Shown here: piece by piece, positions 44,704 to 51,121 of the stretch | Layout of the letters: every line of letters starts with the position of its first letter | How positions within the stretch are numbered: position 1 is the first letter of the stretch | From: Ectocarpus siliculosus | Lineage: Eukaryota > Sar > Phaeophyceae > Ectocarpales > Ectocarpaceae | NCBI GenBank assembly: GCA_000310025.1 | Contig: FN649748.1 | Span: 2,124,288 to 2,175,408 of the forward strand | Direction of reading: 5' to 3' | Length of the DNA: 51,121 nucleotides | Notes under the pieces: generated by a model | Told to the model about the DNA's origin: nothing | Database searches by the model: none | The model's input: the letters and a program-made list of their open reading frames with translations, nothing else | Translations under genes and position numbers: made by a program

Positions 44704-46445
44704 GGCGAGAGCCCGAAAAGAAAGAAAAAGGAAACAAAGAAGGAAAAGAAAACAAAAAGGGAAAAAGAAGAAAAAGAAGAAAAACATGTATGTGGTTTCA
44801 TTTTAATCGTTTTAGTTGTTCTCGCGTGTCGAGCGGGATCGGTGGGCTCTGTGGATCGATCTCTCTATCGATCACATTTGTCCGGCGGCGAGTTGCTTGC
44901 TGAAAAGTCCGACGTGTTGGTGGCATTTGTCTCGATCGCGGTTGATATCTTGAATTTGTCCTCGTCCTTTCATTCTCTTTCGATTTTTCGGGAAATGCAC
45001 TTGGAGTTTTTCCTGCGTCAGTTTGACTAGTGAAATGTTGAAGTTGCTCAGCGGAGATTGTAACCGCGTATTCGTGAAGACAACCGTAATCGCAAAAAGT
45101 CTGCCGCAACGAGATGACGCGAATGACGTGCACCAAAATAGTTTTGTTCGGTGCAATACCCTCAGCATTGAAGCGGGTTTTCGAAAGGATGGACCAATGT
45201 GGTGTTTTGGGGGCTCAAAGGCGGATTGGGAGGGCGCGAGGGAGGGAGGGACTGAGGAACGGGGCAGAGAGAAAGGGAGGCAGAAGCGAGAACCCCAAAA
45301 AGGAAAACGAAAAAAAAGGGAAAAGTCGAAAAGCAAAGAAAAAGGAAAAATTTGAGGAAAATAATAACAGAAAAAGGGGCGGAAGAATGTACCGGAAATG
45401 GCACCAAGGAAAACTACCGAGGGTTGCGTGGTGGGCTGACGAGACGAAGCACCCTCAGTGAAATTAGTGTCGAAACGGGCTTTGGGATTGTGATCTGCGC
45501 TTGTGTTTTGAGGGTTTCAGAGATTGAGAGGGAGGGGGGAGACGTGACAGAGCGAGAGAGAAAGAGCGCGGGGGGGGGGCTGAGAAGGGAAAGAGAGAGG
45601 GGGCGTGGGAGAAGCAAAGGGCCCTTCAAAAAGAAAAACAAAGAAGAAGGGAAAAAAGAAACAGAAAAAGCGAGTGGGAGAAAAAAGTACTTCGGAAAAT
45701 GGCATGAAGCGGCGACGCTTCCAGTGATCTTGCTGAGAGTGAACGACGCCTGGTGGGAGGGTCGAGAGTGAACGGACTTTGGGTTGACGAAGAGCGGCTC
45801 GACAACGGTGATTGCAAACGAACTACTCGCAGCTACTGGTGTATTTTCTCTTGTGTTCACTTTTCTGGTGTTTAACACGAGGTCCGGTGTATTTTCATGT
45901 GTTGGCGTGCGGCCGAGGCGAGAGTCCGTGAGGTGGCGAAACATGGCATGGAATACTCCGGCAAAGGGATGCCGGAGATTGGGTGTCTTATACCGAGGAG
46001 GGGAGAGAGATAGACGGGAAGGGTGAGAGAGAGAGAGGAGTGTGAGGGAGAGGGAGAGGGTGAGAGAAGTTGGGAAGGGGTTCGAACGATTCACGTTCAG
46101 TTCGGAAGTTTTGTATACTTCTATTCTAGTCGGTGGGACGACGGTTTTCGTCGATGTTTGGGGGGGAGATTTCGTAGCAATTAGGGTGGGTTCGCCGGAC
46201 TTGCCGTATCGTGACGATGTATACGAGCAGGGGGGGTGATGGATATACCCGTAGCGTGGCACGATACATATATGTTGGGCACTTGTCTACGGTGAATGTT
46301 ATTACTTTGGGGTTATTTCCTGGGTTCTGCCATGAGTTACGGCACACAGATAGAGAGTGGGAGGGAGGGAGAGAAGATGTGTGTAGTATGATAGAGTGAG
46401 TGAGTGAGAGAGAAAGTGAGAGAGAGAGAGGGGGGGGGGGGGGGA
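44690..46445 (+). repeat. purine-biased low-complexity region with ~300-bp repeats
   Basis: The top strand is mostly A and G in blocks at 44700-44785, 45235-45360, 45525-45695, 46015-46080 and 46360-46445, ending in a G run. Between the blocks a diverged unit recurs about every 300 bases; its translated remains include YRKWHQGKLP near 45400 and YFGKWHEAATLP near 45690, followed by WW. Long Ser/Leu/Pro frames on the minus strand (45414-46262; 46126-46620) are products of this base bias and are not called genes. Confidence 0.65.
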
Positions 46446-46745
46446 CTAATGGAAACAGTTCCATCTCGGTTCGCCTTTGCCGAGATGCTTCCGACTCCTT
46501 CCACAGAACCACCAGCTGAGATCCATCCGATTCTTCTCCGGTCACGCGCGTTGTGATACATGCCCCGAACCGGTGGTGACTTGCCTTTCGTGGCGTGCGT
46601 TCAACAGGGTGGTACAACAAGACTCAAATCGATATGGGCACGCGCCGTGAATATTGTTGTTGAAACTCATGGTGCTGTTGGACCCGCCCCTCTCGCGGGG
46701 CCATCACCACAGGACAGGTTGTAACAGGGCGACCTCTCTAGAGTT

Positions 46746-47129
46746 GTGCAACGTGGGAAAATGACACCGATCCCCACATATTCCCAGCGTTCGGTGCCGC
46801 TAATAAACATCTCCCTCACGTCGAAGCAAGACCGTTCCAACTATTTGGCGTTGCTGGAAGTGATGCGTGTCATCAAATGCACTAGGGAAAGAGCAAGAAT
46901 GATTTCGATTAATGTTGGAAGACACAGGAATCGCGGTGTACAGTACGTTGGACAAAATACTCGTTGCCAATCACGTATTTCACGCTCTGGAACTTCAGAC
47001 GATGCGATCAAAAGGTACTTAAACTTCCTTCGAAGGTGGCGACCAAAGTCACGCTCTCGTTCAAAGCAAATCCATACCGACCCACCCCCGAACGATAGTC
47101 AATCTTCCCGGCCAATATATGTCTCCTGA
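46746..47129 (+). CDS. ORF, 127 codons, unknown
   Basis: The frame reads MQRGKMTPIPTYSQRSVPLI, then LLEVMRVIKCTRERARMISI and a basic tail with RRWRPKSRSRSK, ending at TGA. It lies just outside the purine-biased zone and has protein-like composition, but no domain was recognised and no splice sites support it. Confidence 0.25.
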   Translation: MQRGKMTPIPTYSQRSVPLINISLTSKQDRSNYLALLEVMRVIKCTRERARMISINVGRHRNRGVQYVGQNTRCQSRISRSGTSDDAIKRYLNFLRRWRPKSRSRSKQIHTDPPPNDSQSSRPIYVS

Positions 47130-47281
47130 TACATTCTTCGACACGCTGCTGTGTGCATGTTGGATGGAATTCACTCTCCTGGTGACCATTGGGTTGTCAT
47201 TTCCAATAAGCCGGTGAAGACATCGTCAACGATAGGGATAAATGACAGGGGTAGAGAGAAAGATCAACGAGTAAAGTCAAT

Positions 47282-47674
47282 GTGTGTATGCGCGAGATAT
47301 TGTGCGGAGGTACCAAGGTATTGATTGGCTCGAAACTCCGTCTTGGTGGCGCCCAAACAACCTCCAGTGAAGGTTGGGAAATTGTTATCACAACAATTTT
47401 CACGTCCAAACACTTAAGTAAGGAGGAGCTCGCGGGAGGGCTAACGCGGGGAAGCTGGAAGAAGGTGTAGATTTGTTTGAGGCGGAAGGCAATAAACGAA
47501 CTGAGGTTTATTGAAACAATTCCGCTTGCCATGCCGTCTATGTCAGGGTACCCGGGAAAGTACTATGTGGTACGGGGCCGCTCGAACGGATCTGATATCA
47601 GAAAACTGCTCATTGACTTGAATTTTCATCGGAGGTGGATTTGCTACCTTCGCGCTGTATGTCACTGCGTGTAG
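47282..47674 (+). pseudogene. protein-like frame interrupted by one TAG
   Basis: Two consecutive stretches in the same frame look coding: EILCGGTKVLIGSKLRLGG up to GSWKKV, then after a TAG at 47468-47470, ELRFIETIPLAMPSMSG, PGKYYVVRGRSNG and DIRKLLIDLNFHRRW. The frame then ends TAG-ACG-TGA. It may be a pseudogene with one nonsense change or two unrelated pieces. A family could not be named. Confidence 0.3.
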
Positions 47675-49560
47675 ACGTGACCATCATCGAGCCTGCTGTT
47701 GAACGGGCATGCGGCTTCCTACCTCCCGTGAATTGAGTTCACGTTTACATCATGCTACCCGTTTCTTCCGCTCTACCTGCGATCGGCATCTGTTCATGAA
47801 ATGGAGAAAACAGCGCGTTCGCTGGTCGTGAAAAGCATGTCCTCATGAACAACCTATTCGAAGACAGCTAGCCTTCCAACTGCAACCCCGTCCGTCGTTT
47901 TCATTCGTGAAGCATTTAATTGTTGAAGTTGGCCGATCACCGGGCGGGTCTTCACTTGTCGGAGGTGGACATCCGTTCACCATGGGCTCCCGGCGCCGGT
48001 CCTAGGGGTGTTGATGGTGTAGACTGTTTGTCCGTATTAAATCGTTTTTTTCCAGGGAGTCGCTGCAGTGGATGCCACTCCTGTCCGTTCTTCAACGAAG
48101 CGTAGCTCTCGAAATAAGATGAGAAATAGATGATAGCCATCTTCCTCCTACATGTTGACAACAGGGCGGTGTCGCGATGAACCCGAGCGGTGTTCGGTCC
48201 ACTTGTTCTTCTGCCCCATTTCATTTGCGTACTGACGACCGGTATCCTGTAGGTACATTTTTGCCAGGTTTCAAGGAAAGTTGAACAAATGTCTTTGGAC
48301 GTGTGTGTGTAGTACTGCGTGATACACCGGCAGAGACAAGTCCCAGTCGCTGCTCTGTGCGACAGCTAGATGAGTAGTTTGTTCCGGAGGAACGCTTCCC
48401 AACCGCTCTTCTTGTGCATCTCATGTGCGCTCCTTGGGTCGTGTTCGCAATTCGGCAAGGGCCGCAAACAAGATACGCTAGGGAACCACGCGATCACGTG
48501 AGGCGCCTGACGTGTATAGCGTGTCCTCTTTCGAACGTTTGTGGGTAGTCGTGCAGATAAGGTCAAAACGAATATGCTAATACTGTAGCATACTAGCGGT
48601 CGGCCAAGTGTCAATGCGTGCGTTGAAACTGGGAAGTGACATTGCGTGCATGGAAATTGATCGCCTTGGACATTTAGCGCCGAATATCTCGGCAGACGTA
48701 GCCCGCCTCATGCATTGTGATTCAACCGTCGCCGTAGCTGTGTCGTTGACGACAGCAGGCAGTGCCTACACGGACGCGCATCAAGCCAGGTCGCTTGACA
48801 TGTCACTTATCTCTCAAGCATCCCTTTGACGCACCTACCCCTCTCGCCCGATTGATCCGGACAGGTGCTCGACAGTGATGCCCGTGGACTTCTACGGCCG
48901 TCGCCTGACTCCCGACGACGAGAGCGATCCTCTTCACGTCGCGTGTAGTTTCGAGATCTTAAAGGAGGACGCATAATTACCATCGGAAGAAGAGGACACG
49001 ATGGTCGACCAGGACCGCCATCTTGGAGGTGGAAGCACCCGGTGAACTGGAAGACCGGGAGTGGCAGCATTCCCAAGTGCGTTCCGTATCGTTTAAAGGG
49101 TTGTTGTTGGTGTTGCTGGTTATGTGAGATAGATGGGAAAAAGATGGTCGTCATGATCCCCAATTAGGATCTCCTTCCCACCACGGCCCCCTTTGAAACT
49201 CAACAACTCGTGTGGTTGGTGTTGTCGAGAAGTGATACCTGGCCACGTAGGACTCATGGTGGATGGAATCGTAGAGAGAGGATTGGCTTTAACGGTGGGC
49301 ACAAAAGCTGTCGAAACCCTGACCGAAGTAGGCTTGGTAGATCTAAACACTTGCTGTTCGGCCAGGTGCGGCGATTGATGCCGACGTGTCAAAGTGCCCC
49401 TCAGGTAATGCGTTCGAGCAAAGGTGCCTATCAGTAGGCTCGCTGTTTCGGAGAGACGAGTTGATCAGGCACAACGTACTAGTTATGGTTTCGTTGACAC
49501 GCGGCGTGGACTGCACCAGGGTCGCCTAGGTCTCAACAGTGCGTATCAGCCAGCTCGTTT
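47675..49560. other. no supported gene
   Basis: Small frames (47920-48105, 48608-48829, 48807-49163 minus) have no recognisable domain. The plus frame 48608-48829 is the most protein-like (GSDIACMEIDRLGHLAPNIS) but is only 73 codons. Confidence 0.4.
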
Positions 49561-49986
49561 ATGGCGGACGGGTCCGTGGGGGTCCGTTGGCGCGGTCCTG
49601 CGCCGTGTCTCGACCTAATGTTGTCGTACATTCAACCGCCTCCTTCTATGTACTTGGATGTGGTCTCGCAACACAACAGGCGGGAACGCAACGAGAAGGA
49701 CGGGGGAGACTTCGGCGACACGGAAAAAGCGGGTCCGGAGGGGGCCGGGCTGCGGAGGAAAGACACGACCGGGCGGCGAGTAAGGCGATGCCTCGAAAGG
49801 GTCGTGCGGCAATTCCCGGGGGGAGCAGGGGAGGCTATCTGCACCGACGCGCACCACACGCAGCATCAGCTGTCCAAGTTGCGGCAGATATTAATTTGTT
49901 GGCTTCTGTTTTCTTTCCGTTTCTTTCCCCCTCTGATTTGCACCCTCCGGCACTGCTGCCACGTTGTGCATTTCGCGGGTAGTTGA
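49561..49986 (+). CDS. ORF, 141 codons, unknown
   Basis: The frame reads MADGSVGVRWRGPAPCLDLM, then YLDVVSQHNRRERNEKDGGD, and a charged middle with RRVRRCLERVVRQFPGG. The C-terminal part from about residue 112 runs into a tandem repeat, so the original stop may have been elsewhere. An overlapping frame (49539-49982) is Arg/Gly/Ala-rich and looks like a shadow. No domain was recognised. Confidence 0.3.
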   Translation: MADGSVGVRWRGPAPCLDLMLSYIQPPPSMYLDVVSQHNRRERNEKDGGDFGDTEKAGPEGAGLRRKDTTGRRVRRCLERVVRQFPGGAGEAICTDAHHTQHQLSKLRQILICWLLFSFRFFPPLICTLRHCCHVVHFAGS

Positions 49987-50160
49987 GGCAGGAAGCTGCG
50001 CTTTGTTTTTCGGTAGCGCACATTGATTTTGTTGGCTTCTGTTTTCTTTCTGTTTCTTTTCCCCTCTGATTTGCACCCTCCGGCACTGCTGCCAGGTGAT
50101 GCATTTCGAGGGTAGTTGAGGCAGGAAGCTACGCTTTGCTTGTCGGTGGGGTGCATCACG
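49895..50160 (+). repeat. tandem duplication, 133-bp unit
   Basis: Units 49895-50027 and 50028-50160 begin tttgttggcttctgttttc and carry gcaccctccggcactgctgcca and gaggcaggaagct, with about ten differences. Confidence 0.85.
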
Positions 50161-50855
50161 CGTGGATTTCGTTCGCTTTTAGCGCCAGCAATCAAGCAAA
50201 ATGCCGTGGCTTTACAGTAGTTCTCACTCTCCCATTCATTCATTCGTGGATTCGGCTGTGGAATCGTTCAAATCTATCTTCCGTTGCTTCGGAGTATCTT
50301 TCATTTGGGCTGAATATGCTGCGCTGGACGTCCGTATTCCCCGGCATGACACCACATAGATAGAAGGGAGGAGAGTGAAATATACACTGGTAATTACTCG
50401 CCACCTTGAATGGGGATGATGTTCGGCGACTGCGAAGCTGCGACACATGGAACGGATGTCCGCACCTGGACCAGCAAGACCGAGCGAAGAAACATGGGTT
50501 GGCAAGCCGTATGATATTCGGCGGAACCTCACTGTTGCTGTCCCTTCCGAACGTACCACTGACTGACAAATGTATCCCGCTCTCAGCTCGTAGCCGTTGA
50601 TGTTGCCGGCTATGTGCCCACTATTCTTACAGACACCGTCCGGACCCCATACATATCAGGATAGTACATTTATTACACCACACCACAGCTGATTGTGACG
50701 TCATACAAACCGGCGAAGGGAACCCGAGAGAACCAGGAGACTGACCAGGAGACCAGGAGAAAAGGAGAACCAAAAAAAAGCTTGATTTCGGAACTCGGAA
50801 CAATACGCCGGCGGTTCTTGACACAGCTCACACCTGTGTAAAATGCGAGACGCTC
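50161..50855. other. no supported gene
   Basis: A plus frame (50406-50600) ends in a protein-like stretch (SRMIFGGTSLLLSLPNVPLT) and could be a small exon; the overlapping minus frames are equally open. Short aggagacc repeats lie near 50730-50765. Confidence 0.35.
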
Positions 50856-50940
50856 GGGTCGTGCCCGCTACATTGTTCCCTTCCTTCCGGGAGCCGTAAG
50901 GGTCGTGCCCGCTACATTGTTCCCGTCCGGGAGTCGAAAG
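50856..50940 (+). repeat. tandem duplication, ~44-bp unit
   Basis: Two units begin gggtcgtgcccgctacattg and include tccgggag; a cttc insertion near 50882 distinguishes them. Confidence 0.85.
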
Positions 50941-51051
50941 AACGACAGGAATCGACCCTGAAATAGAATTGCACACCAACCGGTCTGCGGTTGGAAAAGA
51001 TTATTTATTCGGCAAGATTATTACGCTGCTGTATTGCTTATTGTGCCCCCC

Positions 51052-51072
51052 GCCCCCCCCCCCCCCCCCCCC
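51052..51072 (+). repeat. C homopolymer tract
   Basis: About twenty C residues near the window's right end follow ttgtgccccccg. The sequence upstream does not match the LINE 3' end seen elsewhere. Confidence 0.85.
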
Positions 51073-51121
51073 TCCAAATTGAACTGTACCGGCCACCCGA
51101 AGGGGCCGCCTGGTCCTGGAT

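Noticed and set aside
45414-46262. 282-codon minus-strand Ser/Leu/Pro ORF
   Set aside because: It is explained by the purine bias of the plus strand, which removes minus-strand stops; composition is not protein-like.

Overview
The window looks like nuclear DNA of a eukaryote, most likely a stramenopile alga and plausibly a brown alga. There are no operons. Coding sequence is split by introns, LINE-type and other retroelement remnants are common, and GC- or G/C-homopolymer-rich spacer, microsatellites and many CAGCAGTA-type near-palindromes fill the rest. The lineage is inferred from general character, not from a marker gene.

Layout. 1-5.1 kb: two copies of one LINE 3' end facing opposite ways, the right one keeping the reverse-transcriptase FADD motif. 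5.1-6.1 kb: one good exon of an unknown helical protein. 7.0-8.15 kb: an inverted pair of shorter elements with the same kind of LINE 3' end. 8-21.6 kb: mostly gene-poor, with a few isolated exon candidates, a GC-rich hairpin cluster (12.4 kb), another inverted repeat (13.4-13.85 kb) and short tandem duplications. 21.98-24.41 kb: a split protein kinase-like gene whose exon phases mostly fit together. 25.39-27.24 kb: a two-exon gene for an alanine-rich, coiled-coil, probably nuclear protein. 28.2-30.64 kb: a tandem array of Gly/Ser/Thr-rich repeat units carrying repeated in-frame TAG codons, probably a pseudogene. 30.66-33.8 kb: two copies of an ~830-bp segment, each with a conserved 32-nt intron-like gap. 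37.16-37.46 kb: a fourth inverted pair. 38.76-40.36 kb: a non-coding repeat array in which every full unit folds into four hairpins whose stems differ between copies by compensating changes. 41.1-42.3 kb: a decayed retroelement RT/RNase H on the minus strand. 42.6-43.3 kb: two diverged tandem ORFs. 43.8-44.0 kb: a tRNA-derived SINE-like element. 44.4-46.45 kb: strongly purine-biased top strand. 46.7-51.1 kb: weak ORFs, short tandem repeats and a terminal C tract.

Functionally the two credible host genes are the kinase-like gene and the nuclear-type protein; nothing shows that they work together. The most unusual material is non-coding: the covarying four-hairpin array, the repeated inverted pairing of elements, the 32-nt intron candidates and the TAG codons at apparent glutamine positions. 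Gene models are by eye, without transcripts or database searches.
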